64,000 nt of DNA, taken from contig OX388341.1 in NCBI GenBank assembly GCA_947579665.1, positions 3,348,001-3,412,000 on the forward strand. The letters are read 5' to 3'. This document shows positions 24,294-35,020 of the stretch, piece after piece. This stretch comes from Sympetrum striolatum (lineage: Eukaryota > Arthropoda > Insecta > Odonata > Libellulidae). Below the pieces are notes generated by a model, which saw only the letters and a list, made by a program, of their open reading frames with translations, did no database searches and had not been told where the DNA came from. Within the stretch, counting starts at the first letter, position 1, and every line of letters starts with the position of its first letter. Position numbers and translations under genes: made by a program.

Positions 24294-24386
24294 TTAGTTT
24301 GCTTCCCAAGCAATTATACCAATAATTATAGCCAATATCAATCCCAAACATAAAAATAGGATGAATTTCTTCTTCCTAGCCTTTGA
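24294..24386 (-). CDS. Syntaxin-7/12-type SNARE, last coding exon (membrane anchor)
   Basis: After acceptor ccttttcag, 30 codons and TAA. The peptide is SKARKKKFILFLCLGLI followed by LAIIIGIIAWEAN. A basic juxtamembrane patch (KARKKK) leads straight into a ~21-residue hydrophobic segment near the C-terminus. This is the tail anchor of a Qa-SNARE, inserted post-translationally so that the SNARE motif faces the cytosol. Length, position and the short polar end fit endosomal syntaxin 7/12 (Drosophila Syx7, avalanche), which drives homotypic and heterotypic endosome fusion. Entry phase 0 matches the exon at 26491-26645. Confidence 0.85.
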   Translation of the reverse strand, partial: SKARKKKFILFLCLGLILAIIIGIIAWEAN

Positions 24387-26490
24387 CTGAAAAGGAAAAC
24401 AAAACATTAATAGGATGACAAGTAAAATATAGATCACTAAAAATAAGAAGCCTCAAATTCAAAACCAACAAGTAACATTTATGTTCAAGTTCCCATAAGT
24501 TAAAACTCTTAATAACTCATGTCATTCTCACTTAATGCAAAAATAGAACTCAATTATAAGTACTAAGTGAAATCTGATGGAATTTCATTTTTTAATAAAA
24601 ATATTTAATTTAAATATTTCTTCTCTGATTAAAAAAATAGAACTCTTTACAAAAATTAAGTTTCAAAACTTATCATAAGATTATGGTAAGAACTTGAAAG
24701 GAATTTACCAATTTACCAATGATGAAATGGAGTGTTCAGGATTGCCAATGTATTTCTACTTTTTGACCAATTTATTAGCTGAAGATTCTTAGGTTCTTAT
24801 GATTTTGAATCAAACAAAACATCCCAGACCAAACTGTACAGATTTTTTTCTGACTCTATATATACTACGGACTTACTTTATACACACACAGATGCTTTAC
24901 TGAAAATAAATTGAAATATTTTCTTAGTATTATACTGGATACTAATACAACATTAATCATTACTAAAATTTAGATTGAGATTAAGTAACATTTAGTTATT
25001 TTTCTTTCTAAATAAGGCTTACAAAATTTTAAAAAGCAGAAACAACAAACACTTGCCCTTCTGTTTTGGCCACTTCTGATGATATGCTATAGTTTTCACC
25101 CTTTAACAAAGTGGCATTGCAATTAATACCAGGACAAATTTACTAGAATTTCATAGAAGGAATCACTCCCGTTTTAGTCCAAATCTGTGCTTGTCACAGT
25201 ACTTATGTATTAATTTTGCCATTAAAAAACGTTCAACCTTATTTTTTCCCATTTTTTTCACTGATTACTTATCCTCTAGCGATTAAATTACATCTTCTTA
25301 CTTTTAAAGCATTCTTTTCATTTAAGTTATCATTTATTCTAATATAAATAACATCTTATAGTGGGCTAGAATCAAAAAAAGCAGGAAAAAAATACAAAAG
25401 TAGTTTTTTTGATGGCTGACTTAAAACTTTGCATGATTACAGCTTAATAAATATCGCATACAACTATGCAAGTGATTTGATTCTTGTGCGTTAATATTAT
25501 ACAGGGAGTCAAACCTGACCAAATTATGCAAAAATTAGTCTTAGATTTTTTGGGAAATTCTTCACATTCAAACCAATGCTGAACCCATTTTAAGATCACA
25601 TTTGAGTATTTGCAAACTATATGTTACAAAATGGCAGACATCGGAATTGTAGCATCTATTATATTGAAGGTTATCAGCAGTATATTTTATTTTTATATTT
25701 TATTATATTCTACTATATATATAGCAGAATCATTTATGTAGCCTTTTTTGTGTGGGTGCCAACTACTGAATTCTAAATATGGGGCCCAAGTATCACTGGT
25801 TCGATCATAGAAGACCCCAAATTTTGGATTTTCTCAAAATAAAGAGTTGCCAGGATTTCTGGAAATACAGGAAATTTCATTAAATGATACATAACAAACT
25901 GTCGTTGAACTATTTGGGTGATATTTGAAATAATTTCATTCAAAACCCATATTCTGAATTGTTTCATAAATTGTTCACTTGATGGAAGAAATACACATTG
26001 CATTGGAGTGCATTTTGGTGACTGACTTTTCACGAACAAGTCGGTAAACCTGAATCATCAACATAAATTTCCATGTTTTTTAGGCACTTTCCAGAATCTT
26101 CAATGAAAAGAAAATTGTTTTGATGAAAAATTTGCAATAAAGAATAATATAAAAAAGAAAACTCTGTAACAGGCAGAGGCGTGGTCCTACATCTTAAATT
26201 ACAGCCAAGGTGGAGATTTCCACCAATCTCACAGCATTGAAACTGTGATTTTCCATTATGCCTTCTCATCTTAAATATTTATGGAGGTAAAAAACTTGCT
26301 TACAAACAACTCCACTGTGTGTCCACTATTTTTAAGCAAAGAATGTGCCCTAAAATATTTAGTGCGAATATGTGTTCCCCTTGTACGTCAAAATATTTAA
26401 GAGGAATTGAAAATAGATATAATACTACACATCATAACATCATTCAATGAAATCAAAATTAGAAAGAAAAATTAAGTCGTCATTTCTTAC
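24387..26490 (-). other. Syntaxin intron
   Basis: Donor gtaagaaatg at 26490 and acceptor ccttttcag before 24386. AT-rich. Two adjoining minus-strand open frames (25773-26039 and 26030-26269) contain Cys/His and aromatic residues but match nothing I recognise; they may be a decayed mobile-element fragment. Confidence 0.6.
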
Positions 26491-26645
26491 CTGGTACTCA
26501 CTAGCATGTCGACGTTCAGTTGCGCCTTGAGACACAGAAATTTCAGATTTCTCTACATTTGCTTCAATGCTATCAACTATTTCACCTTGTTCATGTACCA
26601 AGGCACCAAGATCCTAAAAATTTGGTTTACGTCGCTGATGTCATT
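26491..26645 (-). pseudogene. Syntaxin-7/12-type SNARE motif exon with a 1-base frameshift
   Basis: Acceptor (T)10 C TTTTAG precedes NDISDVNQIF. Then two bases (AG) stand where a Lys or Arg codon is expected, and the frame resumes as DLGALVHEQGEIVDSIE and NVEKSEISVSQGATERRH to ASEYQ at donor gtaag. QLE-x-D-I-x-D-V-N-x-I-F-(K/R)-D-L-G with the central-layer Gln in HEQG is the conserved core of syntaxin 7/12. The exon is 155 nt where 156 would be in frame. Either the assembly lost one base, the allele is broken, or splicing uses an internal acceptor (AG at 26614-26615) that starts the exon at DLG and keeps the frame while dropping 11 residues. SNARE identity is firm; which of the three applies cannot be told from the sequence. 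Confidence 0.85.
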
Positions 26646-27138
26646 CTAAAAGAAAAAAAAAACCTTTGAATCACTTAACATAGTTAATTGATTAAAAATT
26701 ACTAATTTATTACACATTCTATAAGTTTAACCTTAATAGATCTTTAAGACCTGCTAAAGCTTCTTTCTTTAATAAATTCCCACTGTGGAAGTCTGGCTAT
26801 TTATGGGACTTAACTAGTAAATACCTTCCCTTCCTTGGATGTAATATCTCAAGTTTTTTTCTCACTCTCATTTAAGTAAGGTAACGGTAAATAATTTCAT
26901 CACAAATTTTTTCAACATTTCTTCTTCCACTTTGAATTGATATACTCTTTAGTTCTATCTCTGAGCTGTGTTCATATCATAGGAACCTAACCAGTTATTC
27001 TTTTTTCATTTTGTTTCCCCATTGAGAAGTTAAAACATTTTACTAATGTTCTTTTCAATATACTGCACCTTTTACATAAATTATGATATTATTCCACCAC
27101 TATAACAGTTTTAATTTTATATTTTTATTAATGTTAAT
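26646..27138 (-). other. Syntaxin intron, proximal part
   Basis: AT-rich DNA between the SNARE exon and the next inserted element. Nothing else recognised. Confidence 0.45.
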
Positions 27139-27140
27139 TA

Positions 27141-28268
27141 CCGTATATACCGGCGTATAAGTTGATCCAGCATACAAGTCGACCCCTAATATTTTGAGGT
27201 CAACTTCAGGTTTTAGCCTATGTTCAGCGTATAAGTCAACCCAAAAAATAAGGCAACACCACTTCCCCAGCTCTATTTTATGGGAATAAAATCTACGGTA
27301 TCCATAAATACATGATAGTTTAAGGAATATTTACTGCATAAGATTAAAACACTAGAATTGTTTCTTTCAGCTGACATGTCAACTTCTCAACTCTGCTTTA
27401 CTATTACACAAGTTTCATTTGTTGGTATCACTCAGGCTACACAAATAAATATGGGTTATATAACCGAAACACGATTGTATTAAAAATTTATTATAGAAAT
27501 AATGGTAATATAGCGTGGTAATATCAAAACACGACACTGCTAAAGCAACTTCCAACTCTTAACGCTAAATTGAATCATAACAATAATATAAACAAAAACA
27601 AACTATGATGTGCCTTTGATCTTTATTTGTAAAAAGAGAACATCCAAATATATATTAAATATTTTTTAAATAAAAATACACGTGAAGAAACGAATATAAT
27701 TTGGGAAGAATAAATATGCTTCAAATTTATTTTAAAGATATGAAAATGGAGCAATTCTTTTATTATGAAAACATGTCATAATTCATATGTGGTCATTTTA
27801 AAACCTTAAAACTTCCTCATCTTCATCAAGTAAAGAGAACTGTTAAACAAAAAAGTTTTATTTAATTATTATGGCTTTTTACCATGTAACGCCATCTTCT
27901 CACATTGATTCCAGAGAAAACTTTTCCGTGCGATATTATTAGTAGTATTTATTGGTTTTATTGGTAGTTGGTGGCTTGCAGATAATTAGGATGCTGGGCT
28001 TTCAGTTTTAACATTCGGCCACAAGTGTATTCCGTGATTAAATTTGTTTTATATGATATCTATATTAGACTTGCCAAAAATAAGTTTCAGTAAGAAATAA
28101 TTGTGCTGAGTTGCAAGAGTTTGGGTACAACAGGTGTTATGCAGCAGTTTCGCTTATTTACCCCTTGGTGGTAAAGGGTTAATATTGTGTTTGGCGTAAA
28201 AGTTGAGCCCTGATGTTTGAGAGATTTTTTTAGGCTTCAAAGGTCGACTTATACACCGGCATATACAG
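27141..28268. mobile_element. TA-flanked TIR element (pogo/mariner-like, non-autonomous)
   Basis: Inverted ends are CCGTATATACCGGCGTATAA at 27141 and the complement of CTGTATATGCCGGTGTATAA ending at 28268, flanked by TA on both sides. A second, inner repeat (gcgtataagtcaaccc on the left, ggcgtaaaagttgagccc on the right) gives nested subterminal inverted repeats, and aggtcaactt / aggtcgactt pairs lie near the ends. The ~1.1-kb interior has no recognisable coding sequence, so it would rely on a transposase from elsewhere. Confidence 0.75.
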
Positions 28269-28269
28269 T

Positions 28270-28929
28270 AATTGAAACTCCCTCTTCCCTGAACTACATC
28301 CTAGTAAAGTAGATGGTAGAGGTCCTAGTAAGTTCTAATGATCCACAGAGCTAAACTCGCTAGAAGCTTATTCATGGTATGATCATAACCAAGCCAGAAA
28401 GGTCATTAAATAGGAGCCAGACAAAAAGGAGTTCATGCAACACTTGTACCCCAGTGAATGGGCTCAAATACAAGTATACTCATAGAGTGGACACTATGAG
28501 TGATGCTGTCATTGTTAAATCACTGTTTAGGAAGTCAATGAATGGCACCTCATCTAATTATCTCATGTATATAACGTGCGAAAATTTTAATATGCCAATG
28601 GCATACATGGAACTTGAAAAGGAGAGTGTTGCACCCACCAGTGATGGGAGTAGGGCCATCTCAGTCATCATTCCACAAAATCCTTACCTAATGTACAACA
28701 AAAAAGATAAGGGACGAAGGAAACAAGGGCTGGAACCAGGATGTTGATGATAAGTGTGGATGAAGAAAAACTGGAATAGCTGGATATATTCTCATACTTG
28801 AGTAGTATACTTTCTTAGAATGGAAGGTGCTCAAGATGAGGTTCTTTGACTTAGGCCAAGAAAGTTTTCAAGCAAAGGAAACTAATCACAAGAGGTGTTG
28901 ATAAGCAAATCAATAAAATATTAGTAAAA
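28270..28929 (-). other. Syntaxin intron, unrecognised
   Basis: A 122-codon plus-strand open frame (28379-28747) is present, but it shows no family motif and no splice or promoter context. I do not call it a gene. Confidence 0.4.
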
Positions 28930-28981
28930 TTAAGTTATAGAAAATAAAAACACTGTAAACTTCCACACAATTGGACTTAAT

Positions 28982-29020
28982 TCACGACCAGTTTCGGTGC
29001 AAAGGCCATCATCTGGTGAG
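28982..29020 (-). ncRNA. Hammerhead-ribozyme-like motif in the Penelope 3' region (decayed)
   Basis: On the minus strand: TCAC, then CAGATGA (canonical CTGATGA with one change), a small stem-loop starting TGG and ending ACC, then GAAA, CTG, GTC and GTGA. TCAC/GTGA can pair as a short stem I, and stem III would be very short, as described for hammerheads of Penelope-like elements. The T-to-A change in the core would probably abolish cleavage. Seen by eye only. Confidence 0.4.
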
Positions 29021-29818
29021 GGAGTGAGAAAGGTAGCAGCGATATATATATCATCAGAGGAACTTAAAGGGGAGAGTATGGAGAGGGGAAGGATTTGAAA
29101 ATCTATATTCATTTGTTAGATTTTCTGCAGAAGTTATTTCTATTATTTCAAGTGCATCCAGCTTTCTCCCCTTTGGTTCTTGGTGGAGGATTTTTGGTGA
29201 AAAGGAACTGCTATGTCCACTCTCCAGCAGGTGGGCTGCAAAGGCTGAGGTTGTTGGATTCTTTAGCCAGTAGCTCTGTAGGGGTTCCTGGGCCCTTGTC
29301 TTTACAGATCTCCCGCTCTGACCTCTGTATCAAAGCAGGCAATTGTCACACAGCAACTCATAGACCCCCGTTAGTGCAGAGGGATCCATTTTATCATTTA
29401 CCTTAGATTAGGAGCGCTGAAAGTTGGAAGTATTATAAAATGCAGCCCTCAAGTTTTTCGGAAGAATGGTGGAGATTTTATAGGAAATGTTTCCCAAAAA
29501 CGGCAGCTTCACCCATTTTATCTTGGGAACATCATAAGGACAAAGGGATGGAAAATTGGATGCAGAGGCAATTTTCCTGGTTTTCTTCCATAAAAGTTTT
29601 TTCATAAATTCTTCAGAGTAACCATCATTCCGGGCTATGGTTTTGATGGTGGATAGTTCTTTAGAAAAGGCTTTGTGGGAGAGAGGGACACTTAAAAGGA
29701 GGTGGATTAGGGAGTGGAAACTGGCGTGTTTATACATACATACAAGGGGCTTTAGGGGAATGGTGATGGAATGAATCAGAAGGGATCACATGATCAGTAT
29801 AAGAATCTTTCCTAAATA

Positions 29819-31132
29819 CAGTAGAAGTCCGTTATAACGAGTGATTCTTTGGACGTTGTCCATCCCACAGCAAAAAGGATAGGGAGTTACGTCCATTATA
29901 AGGAGTGATCAAATTCTGAGGTATCGTTATAACAAGTGCCACAGTTCTATATTCGTCTTTCAGGTAGCATATCTCGTAATCGAAGACGTCTCACAAGTTT
30001 CACTATCCCATTTGTCCCTCACGTCTCCTATATCATATCCTCTTGTATCTTGTTTCTTTTCGGCAATGATCCCTCTAGTTTGAATCAAGTTTCCATTTTA
30101 TTGGCATCCACCTGTGGGATTTGTTTTCATTCAAAAATTGGCACCAAATCCTCTAATGGGGGGGAATATAAGAGATAAAAGCAGTGCTTGAGTTTCTAGT
30201 GTGACAGTTTTGTGATGGAGAGTAAAAGAAAGGCTTTAGATTAAGTAAAGAAATTTGAAATTGTGCAAAATAGTGAAACCAAGAGTAAATCCGAAATCGG
30301 CAGACAGTATTTACTAACTAAGGGGCACATTTCGGGAAACAATTAATGCGAGTTGACTGGAACGGTGATATTTTTGGCTAATACTTGACTGAAGGATTCA
30401 AGTATGTACCTGCAAGTGGCCATCAATTGTGCTTTGTTTAATGATTAATCAAAAGTGCTTTGTTACCATGTTTCAAATAAAACGCTTTCCATTCTTACAT
30501 AGTTTATCTGATTATTTTTTCCTAAAAATTAGTACCATTACAAGAAAAGCATTATTTCTCGGTTCCCTCGATTAAGATTTCAGAAGTGAGAGATGGCATG
30601 GCTTTAAAGGGTGGGAGTTGAACGTTTCTCTTTGTGCCTGGAGGACAAGACAGGAAAGATGAGAGCTGCCGATAAGACGATATATGAGGGTAGAGGAAAA
30701 GGAATTCTGCTCTCACCAGCTGCATTGAAGAATTGCCGGCACCAGAGAAAAACTCGTGCCAAACGAGCATGAGTCTCGTAGCTACTTATCCTACTGGAAA
30801 GCCATCTATAATTATTATGCTACATCACCAAATCCTAACTAATATGATTATCAAATGATATATTATTAGTTTCGACGATTATTGAGCAATAATGATCCAC
30901 ATTTTATGTTAGAGGATGCACTTTGGTTATGGTTTATGAGGCAATGAAATAACATTTTTGACATGAACATACTCTTTTACGCATTCTGAAGTATTTGCAT
31001 AAGAATTAACAGATCCATCCTAGTGCATTTGCTACCCTTGGATTCAAGAGGATGGACATTTAGATTAAGAAATCGGCTTTAATAAGTACTTTTCCGATTT
31101 TTGTCAGCTCTCGTTATAACGGACTTCTACTG
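29819..31132. mobile_element. pogo/Tigger-type DNA transposon copy 2, internally deleted
   Basis: Ends match copy 1 (CAGTAGAAGTCCGTTATAAC and complement), flanked by TA at 29817-29818 and 31133-31134. It is shorter (1314 bp against 1967). It keeps the start of the transposase (from ATG at 30215) instead of the end kept by copy 1. It is inserted in a Penelope-like element, so it is the younger of the two. Confidence 0.9.
30215..30335 (+). pseudogene. pogo/Tigger transposase, N-terminal remnant
   Basis: ATG starts MESKRKALD, a one-base change of frame follows (ttagattaagtaaag), then KKFEIVQNSETKSKSEIGRQY. Basic residues, a (K/E)xxxEIV helix and a second helix ending EIGRQY is the start of the CENP-B-type helix-turn-helix that binds the transposon ends in pogo transposases. 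The frame then runs into unrelated sequence at the internal deletion. Confidence 0.6.
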
Positions 31133-31422
31133 TACTTCAAAGGAAGCTTTGCAATTAATAACACATATAGACAAGTCCAAGAAATTTAGTACACCAATAG
31201 CTTCAAGTTCATACGTGAAATGTATTTTAGAATTAAGAGAATTGAGGAAAGTGACGAACAATGAGATTTGACAGGTAGTCCTCTCTTTGGGTAAATTCCC
31301 CAACAACCAATTCCAATTTGGGATGAAGAGGTCATATCTAACTTTGGAAGATAAGATCTCAATTTGACATACCAAATGACAACTATGCTAAGTTATATAG
31401 ACCATCTATGGACCATCTAGAC

Positions 31423-31637
31423 CAGTGGTTCCCAACCTTTTTGCTGGCAACACACCTATCCTTATCAGAATATCTCCACGGTACATCAGCCATGGTGGAG
31501 TAAAAAACCTTATTTGTTTCTTATCCCTTCCTTGTGTATACAATCAAATATTGCAAATATGATGGTTTCTGATGGTTTTAAGATCGAGTCACAACCCACC
31601 TGTAACCCTTCCACGACCCACCAATTGGGAACCGCTG
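31423..31637. mobile_element. hAT MITE, 215 bp
   Basis: Ends are CAGTGGTTCCCAACC and the complement of CAGCGGTTCCCAATT, flanked by perfect 8-bp direct repeats atctagac (31415-31422 and 31638-31645). This is a textbook hAT footprint. It is too short to encode protein. Confidence 0.92.
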
Positions 31638-31645
31638 ATCTAGAC

Positions 31646-32427
31646 AATTAACTGTGGAATACATTGTTCTCCTCAAAGTATTTTTTCCTCAAAGAAAGAA
31701 GAGTTTCCAAAAATTACTAAAAATATAAATAAATCTGCATAAAATGCAAAATATTGTGAACCATACAGCTATACATTTTAAGACTATATATATCATGGAG
31801 AGGGCAGATAAAAAATTGAAAATATACAACTGGAACTAATACTACTTTGAAAAACATAACAAAAAGCATGACACAGAATGGTCATAAACAAACAGCATAC
31901 AATTTATTCTCTTCCCCATACCTTTTTTAACAGTCTAATGAAAATTAAAAATTACTGTTGTTGGACAGTAACACCTAATCATAGTAAAATACCAAAAGAA
32001 TTTAAGAATAAAGGATTGAAATGGTAATGTGTTGACATAAGGGAGAGGACTAGACACGACTGCACTAATTCAGAAAGACAAAAGATATGTATAGTAAGTG
32101 ACAGCTATGCAAGTAGAACCAGCTGAGTGAAATTTTGGAAATGAACAAGAGAGAGCATTGAAACCTGCATCTGTGGAAGATTATGCTAAGCACATGGGAC
32201 ATATTGAAAATTCAGAAAGAACAGCAACAGTTTTCCTATTATCAGGTGATAATAGAAGTGGACTAAGAAATTATACTTTCATCTTCTGGACTAAGTTCTA
32301 AATGCAGACATAGCCCTCTCTACATGATAAAATGACATGTGTCATTGTAGATGACACCCCCACGAGAATCTACCGCATGCCCTTTTCTTGATAAAAGCAA
32401 AAAATATATATTTTTAAAATTACAAAC
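31646..32427 (-). other. Syntaxin intron, distal part
   Basis: AT-rich intron DNA next to the donor site of the 32428 exon. Nothing else recognised. Confidence 0.45.
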
Positions 32428-32552
32428 CTCTAACTGCCTTATAGCCTCTTCCTGAATTTCCAGAGCTTGGATATCCAATTCCTCTTGCAACTGGGCTTGC
32501 TGTCGTTCCCTCTGATCGGTGAGTTCAATCAACTGCTCTCCTCTTTTGGAGG
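32428..32552 (-). CDS. Syntaxin-7/12-type SNARE, exon at the start of the SNARE motif
   Basis: 125 nt: 2 nt finishing a codon, then 41 codons, SKRGEQLIELTDQRE through QLQEELDIQAL to EEAIRQLE, then donor gtttgt. (R)E-x-A-I-R-Q-L-E is the universal lead-in to the Qa-SNARE motif of syntaxin 7/12, and it joins the next exon (NDISDVN) in phase 0. The acceptor AG (32553-32554) is intact, but the DNA before it is a piggyBac terminus: the element's TTAA duplication starts two bases upstream of the AG. Without the element the acceptor would read cttttctt-TTAACAG. The internal Met at the start of LIELTD is not the protein start. The N-terminal Habc domain must lie in exons upstream that I could not find. 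Confidence 0.85.
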
Positions 32553-32559
32553 CTGTTAA

Positions 32560-35020
32560 CCCTTAACCAGTGACATGCGGTCTGATAGACCGCAGCGATT
32601 TTTTTATTGTGAATAAAAAAGTTATTTGAATTTTAACAAATCTGTTATTTATGGTACCTTCTTAGATACCTTTACGTAGTATATAGAATTCTTCGAATTT
32701 CATTTATCTTACTTGTATTTCTATTAAGTTGCGATTTAATTTCATGCGCGGTCTGAGAGACCGCACGTCACTGATTCGGGAAAACTCAATTCGTAATATG
32801 GGTGGATATTATTACGGAGGCTTACAAAATTCAACTTCATTTATTACATTTGTTTATTATTTACACATTTCTTTGTTATTACTATTTGAAAAGCATAAAT
32901 TAGGCAAAATATATGGATTTTATGATAGTAGGCTATTGTTGAGGTCGTCCTCAAGAATACTGATTGCTTTGGTTATTTTATAATATCAACTCCAACAATA
33001 AAAATCTTTTTAGAAAAATATTAAATCATACTTGCATTAAAACACCTTATGTGTATGGAACCGAATTTTTCGTATTTATATTTCGCTGTGATTCTGACCC
33101 TAGAATGTCACTTACTATGGATGCGACCGAAGTGGCGGCAAACTCAGAATAACCAAATCCTACGAGAATTTCTCTTTGTTGCCACTAATCATTTGTGCCT
33201 GGGATGAATGACCTTTAGTGAAGCATATTGTCAGCAGAATATGGACCCCCAATGGAAAGGGTGAAGTGGTCCTGGGGAAAACCCGAAAACAAAGCAGTAC
33301 ATGACCAGATGTGAAAGAAAACGTATTTCTCGGATTTTCCCCAAACTGCTTTCCTTAGTTTCGCTCTATTCGTTGCCAAGTAATCATCTTGCTACACGGA
33401 TTGCATACACGGATCTTTTGAAAGACGAATTATGTGAGTTATATTTTTTCAGTAAGTTCGTTTCTTTCTAAAACATATCTTTGTTGTAAAATAATTTGCA
33501 AATATGGCGGCAGGAAAACCAATTGCCTGGGAAAATAAGAGCAGCTAACTTATTATCTGTTGGTGAGCGATCATCATATACGGAGCTAGTAAGGAGGAAA
33601 ATTTTCTACTGTTCTTGAATGTTGTTGTCTTCCCGGTGCAATATTTACATAATTGCCTTGTGATCATCATTGTCATTCGTCAGATAAATTTCTTCCTGCG
33701 CTATTCCGTGGATTCAAAATATTTTCCTGTACAAGTAATCTACTGATGATATTTTATCAATTTTCACAGCGACATAAGTACTCGTCAAAAACTACAAGCA
33801 TGAGTGATAAACCCGGTCCCTCTCAAATACTACGACAGGACGCTCCTGATTTTGAGGAGCAAGTTATGGAATACTTGAGGGAAGATGAGAGTGAAGTAGA
33901 AAGTGAGATTGTGGAGGATAATATTATTGTTAGTGATCACAATACAGATTCCGACGAGAATGAAGAAGGCGATGATGAGGAAGTAAGTGTTTCAGTGAAT
34001 CCGATTTCTAAGAAAGTTGGAGATTATTTTGGAAAAAATCTCTATAAAAGGAGTTCTAAACAGCCAAAGAGAAACGTTTACACTCGTCTGCATAACGTTG
34101 TTGCGGAAAAACCAGGTTTGAAGCAATCTGTTATACCTCTAGATAGGGAACTGCAACCTCTCCATTTTTGGTCGCTTATTTTTGACGACGATATAATAAA
34201 TTTGATTTTGTGTTGGAAAAATGTCAAACTTCAAAAGTTATGAGAAAAGTATACCAGAGTAGGCCAGAAATCCAAGATTTAGATAATGTTGAATTAAGAG
34301 CTTAACTTGGGTTATTAATATAATATGCAATATTTAAATCTAACGATGAAGATATTAGTAGTACTTTTGCTGCAGATGGCGTGGGAAAGGAAATTTTTTG
34401 TTTAGTAATGTATGGACAACGATTTGCTGTTCTCCTTTTATGTCTTCGGTTTGATAACCATGAAGACCGAATCATCCGGTACGAAAGTGACCCAGTTGCA
34501 CCAATTTCTGACTTGCCGACTTTGCCCTCCATGAAAAAAACGAAAAACCGAAATTTTTTTATAATGCACGAAAAAAATTTGCAAGAGCTGTGCTTCTATG
34601 GAGGGGTAGGACATTTTTCACAAAAAATGTAATATCGAACGTTTGCAGAATCCATGAAAAACACAATAAATGAAATATTTTTCAAGAACATTTTATCAAT
34701 TATCATCCCAAAAATACATTAAAGGCTTTGATACAAAAATAGGCACCTGATTTTTAATATGCGACATTATTTTGATAGGATATGTTTTTTCATTCAAATT
34801 TTTGACTACCTTCGTAAAATGATTAATAATTGAAATTTTGTCCATATTAACATAAAATTAAATTTGAATTCAAATTATTGAATAACTGATTAGTTTATTA
34901 AGGCTTTTAAACTTTGTTAAATGTGTCATTTAGTAACTTTAAAGATATTTAAAAAATTGCGGTCTCCCAGACCGCATGTCACTATTAGTGTGACAAAAAT
35001 TGCATGTCACTGGTTAAGGG
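32560..35020 (+). mobile_element. Decayed piggyBac element in the syntaxin acceptor site
   Basis: A 19-bp perfect terminal inverted repeat (CCCTTAACCAGTGACATGC) bounds 2461 bp, flanked by TTAA at 32556-32559 and 35021-35024. Palindromes with GCGGTCT/AGACCGC arms lie at 32577-32593, 32748-32764 and 34959-34975, each next to an agtgac(a/g)tg copy. The transposase gene runs on the plus strand and is truncated. The sharp 19-bp TIR contrasts with the ruined coding region. Confidence 0.95.
33800..34632 (+). pseudogene. piggyBac-type transposase, N-terminal half, broken
   Basis: From ATG at 33800: MSDKPGPSQ, an acidic stretch (DESEVESEIVEDN, DENEEGDDEE), then LHFWSLIFDDDIINLILCWKN, and a TGA at 34241-34243. 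Past the stop the same type of protein continues in another frame with internal stops: VELRA-stop-LGLL, FKSNDEDISSTFA, GVGKEIF, LLCLRFDNHEDR and YESDPVAPIS. These are the conserved blocks before the first catalytic Asp of PGBD-type transposases. The catalytic DDD region is missing: after PVAPIS the sequence jumps to an unrelated-looking tail and ends at 34632. It differs clearly from the 504-2033 transposase, so two piggyBac families are present. Confidence 0.85.

Larger units (their letters stand above)
28930..31400 (-). mobile_element. Penelope-like element, split by pogo copy 2
   Basis: Minus-strand fragments appear in element order: RT C-terminal part (FLNSLNSKIHFTYE...LNFLDLSICV at about 31270-31135); after the pogo insertion, RKDSYTDHVIPSDSFHHHS (29818-29745); then VPLSHKAFSKEL and KWVKLPFLGNISYKI (29690-29430); a degraded GIY-YIG endonuclease (TGVYELLCDNC, then AHLLESGHS-like and GRKLDALEIIEI; about 29400-29130); and a 3' region with a hammerhead-like core. 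PLEs encode an RT fused to a GIY-YIG nuclease. Frameshifts and stops show it is dead. Removing 29819-31132 plus one TA restores continuous frame across the junction. Confidence 0.8.

Noticed and set aside
28379..28747. 122-codon plus-strand frame as a gene
   Set aside because: No motif, no homologous feel and no regulatory or splice context; it lies in an intron full of elements.
31127..31375. Minus-strand frame as a host gene
   Set aside because: The peptide is the RT thumb region of a Penelope-like element and continues on the other side of the pogo insertion.
32320..32532. A 70-codon frame starting with Met at LIELTD
   Set aside because: The Met codon is not a start: the exon begins earlier at a splice acceptor, and residues after QLE are intron.
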